DNA from: Pterobdella sp. o SKG-2022
Taxonomy: Eukaryota > Annelida > Clitellata > Hirudinida > Piscicolidae
Assembly (NCBI GenBank): GCA_964035795.1
Contig: OZ038323.1
Span: 1,101,172 to 1,165,171, forward strand
Direction: 5' to 3'
Length of the DNA: 64,000 nt
Below the pieces are notes generated by a model, which had not been told where the DNA came from, did not search any database, and saw only the letters and a program-made list of their open reading frames with translations. Below are positions 44,945 through 58,900 of the stretch, one piece after another (position 1 is the stretch's first letter; each line of letters starts with the position of its first letter). The translations under genes were made by a program, and so were the position numbers.

Positions 44945-47376
44945 AAAAACCTGTCACTTGGAGGACCTTTTAGATAAACAAACTCACAAGCAGGGTGGTT
45001 GGCTTGATGCTGTTGCCTCGAGAACCAGTTTAAAGATTGATTATATTGAAACTGGCAACTCTGACCATAAACTTCTTATTTGCTCATGCAACTTAGTCAA
45101 ACCTCCACTTATCTATAAACAGCTGAAAACTAGGTGTTGGAACTCTCTTGACACTAAACTTTTTATGTCCAAAATTGCTGAATCTCCATTATCTACTTGT
45201 CCTACTGATGTTGGTTCAGAAACAGCTATTGAATTATATAATACTACATAAACTGCTATTCTAGACAACCTCATTCTATTAAGGACATTGAGAATCAGGC
45301 AAAGATCATTTGACCCTTGGTTTGACAAGGAGTGTCGTGATTTAAAATGTCTTAAAAAGAAACTTGAATGCAGGTATCTCAGGTCCCAATGTCAGAAGGA
45401 GCTAGCATCATGGGTTTTGCAGAAGTCACTTTTCAAGAGACTGTGTAAGCAAAATAGAAAACAGTTCTGGAACTCAAAACTCAGTAACTCAGAAAAAAAA
45501 TCTTCTATTACTTGAAGTTATATAAATAAAAATTCTGGCAAAGGTAAAGACAAACCTGTTTTTGGTATCGAGGCAGGAAATTTCCAGAAACATTTGACTG
45601 AAAAAATTGAATCAGTCAAAAATCTTTGTCAGACATCAGGATTCCCCAGTTCTCTTTTTGCAACACTGGTGTTAGTCTAAATAAGTTTGCTGAGGTTGAT
45701 GAGGATGAGGTCATATTGGCAATTGAGAAACTAACCAACAAACAATGCTCTTTGGATCCAATATCCACCTGCCTTTTGAAAAAGATTTCTAGGTTGATAT
45801 CACCATTTTTGACAAATGTGTTCAACAATTCTTTTTCTGTGGGTTCTGTTCCAGATCTTCTCAAGTTGGCGCATATTTCTTCTTTGCTGAAAAAACCTAG
45901 TTTTGACACAAATGATGTATCATCCTACAGGCCTATTTCAAATTTGTCTGTCTTAAATAAGTTGCTTGAGAGACTTGTACTGGCCAGAGTATCTAAATAT
46001 CTCACTGAGAATAAACTTTTTCCCAGCCTACAATCAGCTTATTGTCGCCACCACTCTACTGAAACTGCCATTTCAAAAATCTATTCAGACATTTTGAAAG
46101 CAGCTGACAACGGTGAGTTATCTCTATTGGTTCTACTGGAGCTATCGTCAGCTTTTGATCTGGTGGACTATGATATTTTACTAGGAAGGCTGGAAAAGTT
46201 TTTTGGCTTTGGAAATATTGTGCTTGAGTGGTTCACTAGCTATCTAAATAACAGAACTTTTATTATCAGATGTTGTCAAAGTGAAACATGTATGATGCAC
46301 TCATCTGTTGGTGTTCCACAAGGTTCCCTTCTTGGACCATTGCTGTTCACTCTTTTCACTGGTGATTTGGAAAAGTTAGTCAAAAGGCAAAACTTCAGTT
46401 TGCACCAGTTTGCAGATGACACTCAAATTTATAGCCATTGCAGATATGAAAAGTCCCTTGATCTGCAAGTAAGTTTGTCTGAGTGTATAGATGATATTGC
46501 AGGTTGGATGAAACCTAATCACTTGAAGTTGAATCTCTCAAAGACTGAAGTTATTTGGTTTTTCAATGGCAGAAGCATTCATAAAATCCTGAATCGTCCA
46601 GTGAGAATAGTGAAAGATAGCATTATTCCTTCCAAAAATGTTAAAACACTTGGTGTGTGGTTGGATAGGGATCTTTCTATGAAAACTCATATCAAAATGA
46701 TATTAAAAAGTGGTTTCATCTTGAGGTAAATGAAATCAATTATGGATTTGTTGAGTATAGAGGCTTTGAAAACGTTGGCATCAGCTCTGGTATTGAGCCG
46801 TATTGACTATGGGAATATTATCCTTGCAGGGTTCCCTAAATACCAGAAGAACAGACTCTAATCCCTGATCAACACAGCAGCCACGCTCATTACAGGCACC
46901 AGAAAATATGATCACATAAATCCGGTTTTGAGAGATCTGCACTGGCTTAAAATTGATGAGAGGATTGACTATAAGGTTCTGTTGTTGATGTTCAAATGTC
47001 TGCGCAATGAAGGTCCAGTCTACCTGTCAAAAAATTTTGAGATGCTATCAAGCATTCCGGGTAAGCAGAAACTGAGATCTGCTAATTCTCTGAAGGTTGT
47101 TCCAGATGAATCGAGGCTCAAGACCATAGGGAAAAAAATGTTTTATGTAACCGGCCCTACCCGGTGAAACAACCTCCCCGAAAAACTCAGATTTTCTGTT
47201 TCAAAACACTCTCTTGGAAGAAATCTCAAAGCATATCTTCTTTCGAGATCTTATGGTGTATAAATATTTATGTATTATTTAATTTTTGGTTTTTTTTTTT
47301 ATATATTTGAGTGGCCTAGAAACTCTTGGAGTTAATGCCATTATAATCATATTCGTCATTGTATTGTATTGTATGA
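44945..47376 (+). mobile_element. CR1/L2-like LINE, best preserved in the window
   Basis: 44958-45251 holds the endonuclease C-terminus (IDYIETGNSDHKLLICS). 45288-45515 is the linker (FDPWFDKECRDLK). 45626-46729 is a long RT frame with SYRPISNLSVLNKLLERLV, SAYCRHHSTETAI, SSAFDLVDYDILL, GVPQGSLLGPLLFTLF, FADDTQIY and LNLSKTEVIWF. After a stop at 46727 the thumb continues (LVLSRIDYGNIILAG, GTRKYDHINPVLRDLHWLKI). This order and the HINPVLRDLHWLP-like box are characteristic of the CR1/L2 superfamily. The 3' end is a short (ATTGT)n tail at 47360-47376, as these elements usually have. The motif A catalytic Asp is replaced by Glu (codon 46139-46141). Confidence 0.9.
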
Positions 47377-49739
47377 AACAATCTCGCAATTTTTCACAAG
47401 CTTTTAACAACTTCAGTGACTTGAATCTCTAGGATGGGCATTTTAGATTAGCCTCACAACGAATAGAACTTCTAACCACAATGAACTAATGAAATTGTAA
47501 TGAGCACGCCAGATTATGAGCTTTTTGTTATTTCAGATAACATTGTTATGCTAACACGAACATTGCAATGTCATAAAACTGCTTATAACATTTTCATAAT
47601 GATTAATACAAGTGATTGTGCCATCAGAATTGCCGTGTATTTCTTAATGCTTAATTGTAGTGCTTTGGGGCTTCCTGTCTACATATATCTTCAAACTATT
47701 ATTATTCAATAATTGATAACTATAATAAAATTTGAATCGTTAGTTATAAATTACTTGCATGTAACTGCATCGGTCTGTACACTAACCCATTATATATTAT
47801 TGCTTGTATTTGTTTGTTTTTGATTATGTTCTACTGTTTATGTTAAAAGAAGACATTTTTTTTATTGGAAGAATATTCGTGCATATGATGACATACATGT
47901 TCTAATGTCACGTGGTCTATGTACACAAACCACCATACTGACCATCAGACTTGTGACCTCCTTAACTAAAAGCCACTTTTAAAGGTTTAAATATTAAACA
48001 TTCAAGAATTTAATAAAGGTGTTTGAAATTTTTTCATGCTTCAGTTCTCCATCAAAGGATTGCGCAATCGTTTGTTAAACATCACTTGATGTTCATTTGG
48101 AATGGCAAGCTTCTAACCACTACCAAAATGCACTGTATTCTTACACCTGCTTTGTTTTCTGACCTGCAGCCTGCGGTGGAAAACAAAAGCACGTGAGAAG
48201 TTATGAAAAGTTAAAAATATTATTTAGTTTATAAGTCAGATATTTTTATAAAAAAGCAATTAATTCAACAGATGGAAGGGTTCAGAGCGTGGTAGGATTG
48301 CATCAAGCACTCGTGAGAATTGACGTGAAGGAAGCAAATAGCCTACAGTCTGCATCAACTGATTGCCTCTAATTCTCTATGGGCTTCCTTCGTAAAAAGC
48401 CTTGCAAGTAAATTAAGCATACTTCCATATTTCCAAACAAATTCATTAATTAGAGGCGACATAAAGACTTTTCGTAAGACTACACTACTACTTTAATCTA
48501 AAACAAATAAAATTTGAATTTTTCATAAAACTGCGCTAAATAAATGAGAGGGTATAAAAGCAAATTAGCGTAAATAATAATAATGCAAAAAGGAGTTATA
48601 GGTGGGTTAGAATGTCTTATTGCATTGCCCACTAATACGTACATTTCAAAATACGTAAATTTGCTTTATCGCATATGCCCTGAATAGCAACTGAACAGCC
48701 CTTAAATAAATAAGAGTCCTTCCCTTCCACCCCAAGCATCCCCCTCTGAAACCACCATACCCCCTCCATTCGGACCCCATGAAAATCAAACGTTGCGTCA
48801 TAATTTGCTTTATTGTGCCCTAAAAGAATGGAAGATTAAAACACATGACGTCATAAAATGAAAGAATGACGTAAATGTTGTTTTGATACACAGAATTGCA
48901 AACATAAAATAGTGACGGAATCGACAAAAGAGACTAAAATAACAAGAAAAATGCTTTATGGATGTAAATTGAAAAAATTATCTATTTCATCTGCCTTTGT
49001 GCATTTTATAATCTCAATTCAGATTTAGTTTATTTTCATATTAATGAAGTCCAAAATATATTTAATTGGTTTCAAAACACCGATTGGAAATGTTTTTCTG
49101 GAATATTTTCTTTTGATAAATAATTCCATGTCTTTTAAAACCTTATCGAAGTGATTTAAAAGTGCTGAGATGAGATGTGCTGATATAGAGACTATGTTTT
49201 TGGGGCGACTAATGCGTTTGTGACATGCCTTGATGGATGCTTGTGCAAATATTATTTGCCCCAAATGCTGCAAGTCTTAATTCTCAATTTAAAATCTTTC
49301 AATTGCAACATATTGCAAAGAACATTTTATATGTTTCAACTTTTAATATTCGTGGATAACAGTTTCATGAAGCTAAATTCTACTTTCAACCAATTTTAAT
49401 TGAAGTTCGGGGCAGATTTCAAAATAATATATTTCATATTTCACTCACCGCCCACCACTTAAACTATTTGTGCCTTTAAAAGCTTATAAATTGAATTTGT
49501 GGGCAGTTTTGGGATGTTTTGATGTGATTATGGGCAATTTTTGATAATATATCGGCAAGCAGTGTAAGGAATACATCAATTCCAGCTCTTTGCCATGATG
49601 TATGTATGCGCATATGTTACGCTGTGAAAGGATTCTGACGCAAAACTTGAAAAATTATTTTATTTTAAAAGTTTTTGTGAAGCTTTGAATTATGCATTGC
49701 GCCGTGTTTTTATAGCAAAAATGGTGGAATACTGCAAAA
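47377..49739. other. non-coding, probably TOX intron or 3' flank
   Basis: No supported gene. ORFs at 47500-47712 and 49025-49273 have no recognisable content. If the TOX-family gene continues downstream of exon 49965-50525, its remaining C-terminal exon(s) should be here or further left, but I could not identify one. Confidence 0.35.
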
Positions 49740-49925
49740 CACACAAACGATACAACACACACAAACGATACAACACACACAAACGATACAACACACACAA
49801 ACGATACAACACACACAAACGATACAACACACACAAACGATAAAACACACACAAACGATACAACACACACAAACGATGCGACACACATAAAAGATACAAC
49901 GCACACAAACGATGCAACACACAAA
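49740..49925. repeat. 18-bp minisatellite ACACACAAACGATACAAC
   Basis: About ten copies with few substitutions, starting 40 bases after the donor of the TOX exon 49965-50525. The long minus ORF through it (VCVVSFVCVV-type repeats) is an artefact of the 18-bp period. Confidence 0.95.
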
Positions 49926-49964
49926 CCAACGGATTATTTTAAAATAGAAACATGACAATCTTAC

Positions 49965-52900
49965 ATTTTTTTCAAAAGAAAAGTCTTCCGACTGGAACTC
50001 TGGAGAGTGCTGATGGAAGGGTCTGAAATGAGGAGATGGGAAGGAGGAGTGTTGTGGGAATGTTGTTTTGTGGAAGAAGTCAGAAGGGAAGGAGGGTTTG
50101 AAGCCATCAAACTGGAATGCTTCCACGTTGGACGTTTGTTTATTGCTTTTGTGAAAGTCAAAGCTCTCCGAATCTTGCAAATTAATTGTGAGATTTTTAT
50201 TCTCAAAACTGCTGTTTTCTTGAGTTTGCTCTTCATCGATGCTGTGTTGTGTGTTGTTTTGGTTGTTTTGTCGTGTGCTGCTGAATTGATTGTTGTTGTT
50301 TTGTTGTTGAATGTTGTTATGTTGCATGTTGTGGAAGGAACTTTGTTGTGAAGTGTGTAGAGTGTTGGACTGGTTTGATGTGAGGATGTTGTGAATCGCG
50401 AGATTGGGGAGGGAGTATGTGTGTGTGGATGATGATAATGATGTTGATGATGATAAGAATGATGATGAAGAAGAAGAAGATGAGGGAACATCCTCATTCA
50501 TTTTCTTCTCAGAGGATGGCGATTCCTGGAGGGACAAAAAATAAAAACTCAAAGTTGAGGAATGTTTGAAGTGGAAGTATGTCTAATTATTGAGCAATTG
50601 ATATGAGGTTGAAATGAGTTATATAAGTTTTCACATATTTCGAAGCAACAATGCTTTTTTTCCTCAAATATGAACTTCATAATTATGGACCGAGTCTCAA
50701 AAACTGACGCTTTACTGAAAATTTTCAAGTGATAAAGAAGTTGAAAATGAAAAAATTAGATAAGATAAAAGAAAATTTTTGATAGTTGTACAAGAAAACA
50801 AAAAATTATATCAAAGGCTTGTGGTCAGCTAGGGGACTGAACAGTTTGAACCCTAAGAAAGCTCTGAGAGCACATCAGGTCCACTCTGCACTTTTCCATC
50901 TTATGAGACTTGCTGCTGAACCACTCTACTTACGTCATACAACCTATCGTGGTCTTCCACGAGTATCCTCAAGCGTGGAGAGTGGCAGACATTTGAACAA
51001 TACTCAAAAATGGTAAAGAACACTAGAGTTTAAAAACTAATGGCCAATATCGCTCACCTCCACTGTCGCAAAGGTAACCAATCGTCTACGTTATTCGTCA
51101 AAGCCTCTTCCTACATTTGATGAATTCCAGACAGAATTTTGATCTGAACGTAAAACCGAAAACCAACTTATTAAGATATCTCAATCTATCAGCGATGGTT
51201 TCCAACAAATTCAGTCGAATAGAACTATAATAACGCTGATGATTATTTATAAAGGCTATCACAATGTGTGGCGAGATGCCCTCTTTATTATGATGCAGAA
51301 TATGGGTGCTAAAAAAGCTTATTAGATAGATCCAAGCATGGCTTGCAAGTAGGCTCACTTGGATGAAACTGAAGGATGTACAAAGTGAGACGGTGGTGCT
51401 AGAGCAGAGAGTCTCTCAAAACTCTACTCTCACTTTTTGTTCATTCACATAAATAGCAAATGAAACAAAAAGGGTCCATCAAGTAAATTTCTTTAAAAAT
51501 GATATTCAATCTTGAGCTGAAAAGCAAGGATGCAAGAAGCATATGAAAGTAAGACTTGTTTTGGTTGAGGATGCAGGAAAAGAAAATCTCACACAAGTTC
51601 TGAGATTCTTTCAATCCACGAAAGTGATTGTTTTCAGACATTTAGTTGATTGGCAAACAACTGAATTATAATTTGACAACAAAGTTTCTCAGAGTGAAAA
51701 ATAACTTTCAGCAAAATTTTGAAAGAAATGGAGTAAAATGGGTTTGAATTTGCGACAAGGTTTAAACAGATTGGAATGTGGCACAATAACGTTTGTACGT
51801 CGGCAGTGGAGGTTTTTGATTGAATACGCAGCCAGGCTTTCGTGGGTTTCACAGTCCACACTGCAAAAAAGGAAAGCAGGCTAATATCACTCAAAGCAAG
51901 CAACCACAGGCCATGTCAAAATGTACAACCTTAATTGAAACTAAGAAGATAAAACTCAATTTCATCAAATGTACATGTCGCTCTTCTAGTAGTAAGAAAA
52001 TTTTTTTTGAAACAACCATGAAGGTGGAGCCTTGTGATTTAGAGAAATGCTGAAGTGCTTCTTTTTTACCGTTTGAACCAGAATCAGTTTGTAGGTGACG
52101 AGAGATACTTGTGTTTGACAGAATAAATATGGAGTTATGAAAACAAGAAGGCAAGCGTTTCAAAGTTTAGCTGAAAGCTGGAACAATCCAATACAGATAG
52201 ATCCGTGACGAAGAGTATCACTAAGCAGTGGATTACTGGCAACAAGTGGTTTCTAGATTGACTCTCAGGTTCTTTGCCTTGTGCCATTCCACCAGGTGGT
52301 TATTGTTTGTTGTTGCAGGCCGATATGAAGATAAAAATTTTTTAAAAACGCTTTTTCAAAACCAGTTTCATATGATTGGCAACAAATAAGCAGCTAAGAG
52401 AACACAACTCAAAGTTCTCATTGTCTGCAGAAAAGTTCACTATGACACGGCAAAGCTGCAAGCAAACCAGCTATTCTAGACTGGCGGAAAACGACAAGAT
52501 CTGCCAAATAGAGGAAAAAAATTAACTGGGCGAAAAATGTAATCTTAAGTACAAAAATTTTCCCAACAAGTCATTACCAGACCATCTAGGACTGAAACAT
52601 TGGTCTGCTGAAATAAATTTTTGCACTCATATAAGAGAAAAACAACCTCCGCTGTAAAACTACCTTTGGCATTCAACTTCCACTTTGACATCAAAGTTAA
52701 ATATTCCTAAGAAAAATTTGTTCTTTGTACACGTAAGAAATGAGTATCTTATAAATGGCCTTCTAGCCAAGACTAAAATCTTTTCATAGTGGCCCTCGCA
52801 CACAACCGCCTTCGATGCACAAGGTATCGAATGGTTACCAAATGGGAAGTGTCAGACTTCAAATCCAAAAATTTAAATACAGGTCAGTTTCAACAACACA

Positions 52901-55900
52901 AAAATAGCAAACTATAGTTGCAACAATCCACAAAGTAGAGGCCACAAAATCCTGATGTCTACTCAGACTCTACAAAGGTGCAAGCCCTTCTCACGTTACT
53001 TATCCAAGTGGACTTAACCAAGTTACTCTAAAAAAAATTGTGCCTTGGGTGTAGACTTGCCAGCCTTCGATGTGCAGTCAGTGTTTTCAAAGTTTATTTT
53101 CAAAATAATTTGAAAAAATCAAATCTACCTTGTTGTTGAGGTTGGATTTATAAATGGCAAGCTGTTTGAGGTATTCTTTCTTTGCTGCTTCCATCTGGCA
53201 CTTGTAATACTGGAGTGGTGGTAGTAGGTTGTGGTAGTGGGATTGTGGTTTTGGCGAGAGTGAGTGTTTGCTGTGGTAGTGGGAGTGGGTGGTTGTTGTG
53301 GGGGTAATGATTGAGAGAATATAAGGAACTCAATAAAAAATGAAATCACTTCACAACAGTGAAAGAAATGACACAGACTGAACTATGTGCAGAAGGTGTT
53401 TTGAGGTGGCATGGAATGGCGCGCATGCAAATAAATGATGCAACCAATGGGAGATCTGCTTGAAATACTCTTGAGGTGCATGGAAGTGAGGTTTCAAAAA
53501 GGAAGAAACATTCCACAACATCAAACAAACCACTTTTAAATATTTCAAGCCAAACTGAGTTAATCTAAAACAATGAAGAAGCAGTTAAGCTAAAGTACAG
53601 GAAGCGAAACGGTTGAGTGTGGCGTAGACCCACCGAGGTTTTATTCCTTCAATCATTTTCTCAAAAACACAGCTTTCGAAACATTGCACGTTTCAATATT
53701 ATTCAAGAAAGTTGTTTCAATTAGCGAACATTTTGATCTTGTTTTTTATTTTAAAATTTTCACTTTTTAATATTGCTTTTAGGATTAAAAAATAATTCTA
53801 TTTCAAAGTTGTTTAAAATGCAAACACACGAGGCAATCTGAATGCGAAGTTGTGGCATTTGATCAAAATAATGGCAACAACTCATATGCAACAATATTGC
53901 ACAATGTTTCCATAAAGTTTATGCTCCTCGTAAAGTAAAATGGATCTAACGCTAAATTCTCATTAGTCTTCAATACAAGCAAATTTGAATGTTTGGGAGT
54001 TTATGCCGCCCAAGAATTTATAACTTCCCAGGGAATCGCTTTTATAAAGATTTACTTCTCTGTTTCATTTTTGAATGTGTAAAAAGTGGCAAAATAATTT
54101 GAAAAAATTCTCAATGCCAACAATATTTGTGTTGTAAATCACATTAGGAAGCAAAAATATGATCAGAGTTTTAACGAGGTAGAAATTTTATAAATTAAAG
54201 ATATTTTACTTAGAAATATAGTTTAATTTTGTAATATGAACAAAACATTGTTTTTTCTTATCTTTTCAGCTTCATACGCCATATAATACCATCGCCATGC
54301 TACGTATTTGCATTAAAAGCCAATAAAACGAGCATAAAACAAATCATTGAAACACAAAATAAAATATTTACAGATTCCATCTTTAAAACCCCCCCAAATT
54401 GCTTGTGTACGCATTGTGGAAACAAATATCAAAGTGCCTCCAAACCACTTTTCAGTCAACATTTTATTGTCAACATTTTATAGTAAAAATTTTTCTCTTC
54501 AAAGTTTGCTTAAAATTTTTAACAAATTTTAAAAAGCTTTTTAATTGAAAAAATTTCCAACTTTAAATTTTGTAGCGATATTTTTTCATAAATTTAATAT
54601 AGTTTCCAGTTGAGAAAATGTTCAAAAAGCGAGCGATAAAATAGCTATGCAGAACTTCAATATAAAGTGTCGCTAGATCATTTAACTCCCGCAATACAAA
54701 ATTTCAACAAAACAGCATTTGGTAATGTTGACAAGTGGAAAAGTGGCAAGTTTTTAAATATATTCTGCTTACCTTCAAACACAAAAAATTACACAGTTTT
54801 CAACTTTTGAATAATTAAATTTACAATATTCAAAACTCCAAACGGGCAGCTTGCATAAACTAAAGCAACTTGTCTAGCCGTCACTTGCCTACTTTTCCCA
54901 CCAATATACTCTTTACTCCTACTCTTTTGTGGCTTCCTCACACTGTTGCTATTGCACATTCTTGTGGTGGGGTAGAATTACAAATCTGCTTTTTAGCACT
55001 TAATATGAAAATTAATTGAAGTAAAAATTGGTCATCTGCACCTAGATGTTTTTGTGTGGGCAACCTTATTCACTATTTGCTACAACTCAAAAAAGCATAA
55101 AATATTTCAAATTATTTTAATCGATTTGAATTCAATTCAAAACCATTCTTGACACCACATTTCTGGAGAGCTCCAACATGCTCAGAGTGGTAGGATGAAA
55201 AGTGAAGCAGCTTATATAAACTGATGAGTCAGCAACATGAAACATGGTGCGCATGTGCAAGGCAAAAAAATCTCTTTCAACAAAGAAGATCGTTAAAAAC
55301 GAAGACCTCACAACGAGTGACATAACTTCAGAAACTACGCATGTAACCAATCACGCCATCAACAACAGCGACCAGATCAATCCAGGACAATAAACTCTCG
55401 CCTAAAAGCAGGTCAAATTCGATTCCGCCCTTCTCAATCCAAAACCCCGCTAGAAGCTCAAGTCTGTTTAGCAATCATAAACGGGAGTTACAGACCTCAC
55501 CCATCTATCCATCTTCATCTCATTTCTCTCAAAACGTCTACGCATGAGATCAGCTATACCAATACCAACCACACCACCAAACCACTTCAAACCACCAACC
55601 ACATAGCTACACCAACCCCCTCATCATCAACAGCCACCACACCACTAAATACCACACTAGCCATCGACCTTCTATCACACCACAAACAACAAATTCAACT
55701 CCACTAACACTTTTGACTTCGTCATTGAGACCATCCCACATTGATGCAACGATCTTCGAAACGTCTCCGAATGAAGCATTGGGGTTCTGACTCTTTATGG
55801 CAGCTTGGGCGCTTCTGAAGAAGAGAGAGTAGGCTGAAACTGGTCTGTGTAGTGTTTGAGAGGGTGTGTAGAGGTGTCCGGTGGTTGAGAGGATGTGTGG

Positions 55901-58900
55901 AGGTGTCTGGTGGTTGAGAGGGTGTGTGAAGGTGTCTGGGGGTTGAAAGGGTGTGTGTGTTGTAGTTGAAGATGAGGGGTAGGTTGTAGTAAGAAAATGG
56001 AATATTGCGGGATTCGAAAAGAAGTATTTTGTGGGTGTGTGGTGGAGTAAGTGTGGTTGTAATGGTAGTTGTATGGTAGTGTGTGTGTTGATTATGTGGG
56101 GAATGTGTAGTTATGAAGTAGGTGATGAAGACGGGATGTTTCACACCGATATAATATGATGTAAATCAAATTAAAAACGTATATTTCTTAATTCAATTAA
56201 AGTTTTGTAAGCTATTTGAAATAAAATCAAAATTTAAAAGCTTAAAAAGACGGAGATGACTTTAATGTATGCTGATGCAAGTTGCTAATGTTTTTAATTG
56301 CTAGAGTGATCCCATATTCGTTTTTTGCTCTTTTGAATTCATTTTTTTGATACTTTTCAATTTTTCATGATCGCATCCCAAATGAGTTAAGATTTAGAAA
56401 ACTTTTGCGAGCAATAAAATACCCTCCATTCGAGATTTTCTGTTGTTTTTGAGAATTCTCGTGCAGAGTTCAAAAATTATCGTAATTTTTAATTTATATA
56501 ACTAAAATGTTTTATTAATGAAAGTTTTGAAAATGTGACTTAATTTTTGTAAAGTGCAAATTTAAAAGGTTTGAAGTATAACAAACACTGAACGAAATCT
56601 AAAAACTGCTGAGATATGAACCATGTGGTGTGTTTTGTGGAGTTTTGTTTCAACAAGTACACCAACATCAAACCATTCCTCCACAAGCCAGTATCTCATA
56701 ATTCAGCCATGTTTTCATTCAACTTTTTGCGTGATTTCTAGTTTTCATATCCATTCAATTTCAGAAAAGAATTAGCTTAAAGCGCAGTAACAGAAGTTGA
56801 AAACGAATTCAAACCTTTTTGAAACAAATTAAACGCCAAATAAAAAGTATTGAACAAAAATGGTGCACCATAACGGTAGCATGCTAGCTCTGATTCATCA
56901 AATTTTTATCGCCCATTGTTACCCGTGAAGTTTATGATTGAAGATCAATCGATAAATAAAACAAATATTGAAAATTGAGAAATGAAATAATTAACTTTGA
57001 ATAATAAAAGCATGTTAAAGTGAACGTTGAAATGAATTGAAAGAAATTAACTGGAAAAATATTGAAATCATAACTGCAACAGAATGTGATAAAATCACAA
57101 CAAAATGGATGACATCACAACAGAATGGATGACATCACAACAGAATGGATGACATCACAACAGAATGGATGGCATTACAACAGAATGAATGGCATCACAA
57201 CAAAATGGATGGCATTACAACAGAATGAATGGCATCACAACAAAATGGATGACATCACAACAGAATAGGATGACATCACAACAGAATAGGATGACATTAC
57301 AAAAGAATGGGATGGCCTCCTACTTTTGAGGCTCGTTAGGGTCTTTTCTCTTTCTCTTCTTTGGAGACTTCGTTTTTTTCGTCGTCGAGTTCTGTGTGAC
57401 ATTAGATTTCAAACTTGTATTTCTCATCAAAAAGTTCAAATATGCTTAACGTGTGTAAGCTAACTATGTGAATTATGATATATAAACAAGCATTTGATGC
57501 ACAACAACATGATGTGTGAATCCTTAAAACACAACATATGCACGTTTCATTTTGACGAAGCTTTTCAATCTATTCTAAATCATCATCAGGTAACTAATCA
57601 CCTGAGACATTTATTGAAGTTAGCTCACATCATGGCATGGTACTTTTCTGATGTATATTCAATTGAGTGAAGATTTTTGATTTTTTGAGATTCATTGCAA
57701 CCTAAGTCGAAAAGAATTTGTCCTTGTCAAGTCTCAATAGTTTAAAAGGACCCCCATCGAAAAATACATGCCCCATTATGATTTGATTTATTTATTCAAC
57801 TTTGAAAAAGTATTGCAACCGTGTTTGAATATAATTGCCCTAATTATTGAATATTGCCTCGATTAGAATGTTTAATTGTTTAGGGGTAGGTGATGGACCA
57901 CTTAGGAATGATCTTTCTAGAGTTCTCAAACATCAAAAGTTGCAGCCTTAAGGGTGCTCGGTAAGAATGGAGAGAAGCGTGGCATCTCAATGATTATTAA
58001 GAGTACGAAGCCTTTGGTGAGTTGGAATGCCAGAGCTTGATGGGGACTTTAAGAGGAACATTGCAAATTGTTTTCCCTTCATTAGTTCAGACTCTACAAC
58101 TTGAATAATTATAAACTTTGAATAATGCAAAATTTTTCAACAAAAAACAATTAGTTTGAAATTGTATTTGCTAGCGATGGAGAGCTATTTGCAATCTACC
58201 TTGCATGAAAAGCAATTAAAGCCTTGAATTATTTTTAATGGCCGATAAAATACATTTATATGCGGCAGAATAGATGAACGCGCATCACATGTACACAAGA
58301 ACATTTGGGAGGTTTGGGTAGCACTTTGTTACGTTTGGAGGGATGGTGCTTGGAATTGAGAAAAACTTTAACTCGTAATATTTAAAATTAAATGTTTTGA
58401 ATTCTTATTATTTGAATTTTTTAATATTTAAAAACTTAAATGTTCAAAATATTTAATATTTAAAATTTTCAACGATTAAAGATGATTGGGCTGCTTTCGA
58501 GGGGCCATTAGTTCTTTGTAAAAACTTATCCATCTTAATACGTCAGCAAAAATTGAATTATAACTGAAATTAAACAATTTGTTTCAATAGAAAATTAATT
58601 GAAGGCAGCTACCACATCAATTTATCATAATGAAAACTTTTTCAAGCCATAAATCATTTCATTTTTATTGGGCTTCCACCATTTTTATATACTTATAAAC
58701 ACAAAAGAAATCTAAAATCAATAATTTTTCTGTAAATCTGATTTACATTGATAATTTACTCATAAAAATTGAAAGCCCTGCATTTCCTCTTTGTCCTCTT
58801 GATCCACACTGCAGACTCATGTGTGCTGCGCTAAATGGAGCATTTTTAATTTTTTGTTACATCTATTTGCAAACCACTCCATAAATCATCATTTTATTCA

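Noticed and set aside
49655..49929. Repetitive Val/Cys/Phe ORFs that look like membrane proteins
   Set aside because: These are an artefact of the 18-bp minisatellite following the TOX exon donor at 49965.
52180..53060. Possible further retroelement remnants in the TOX intron
   Set aside because: No RT, endonuclease or transposase motif could be read with confidence in any frame.
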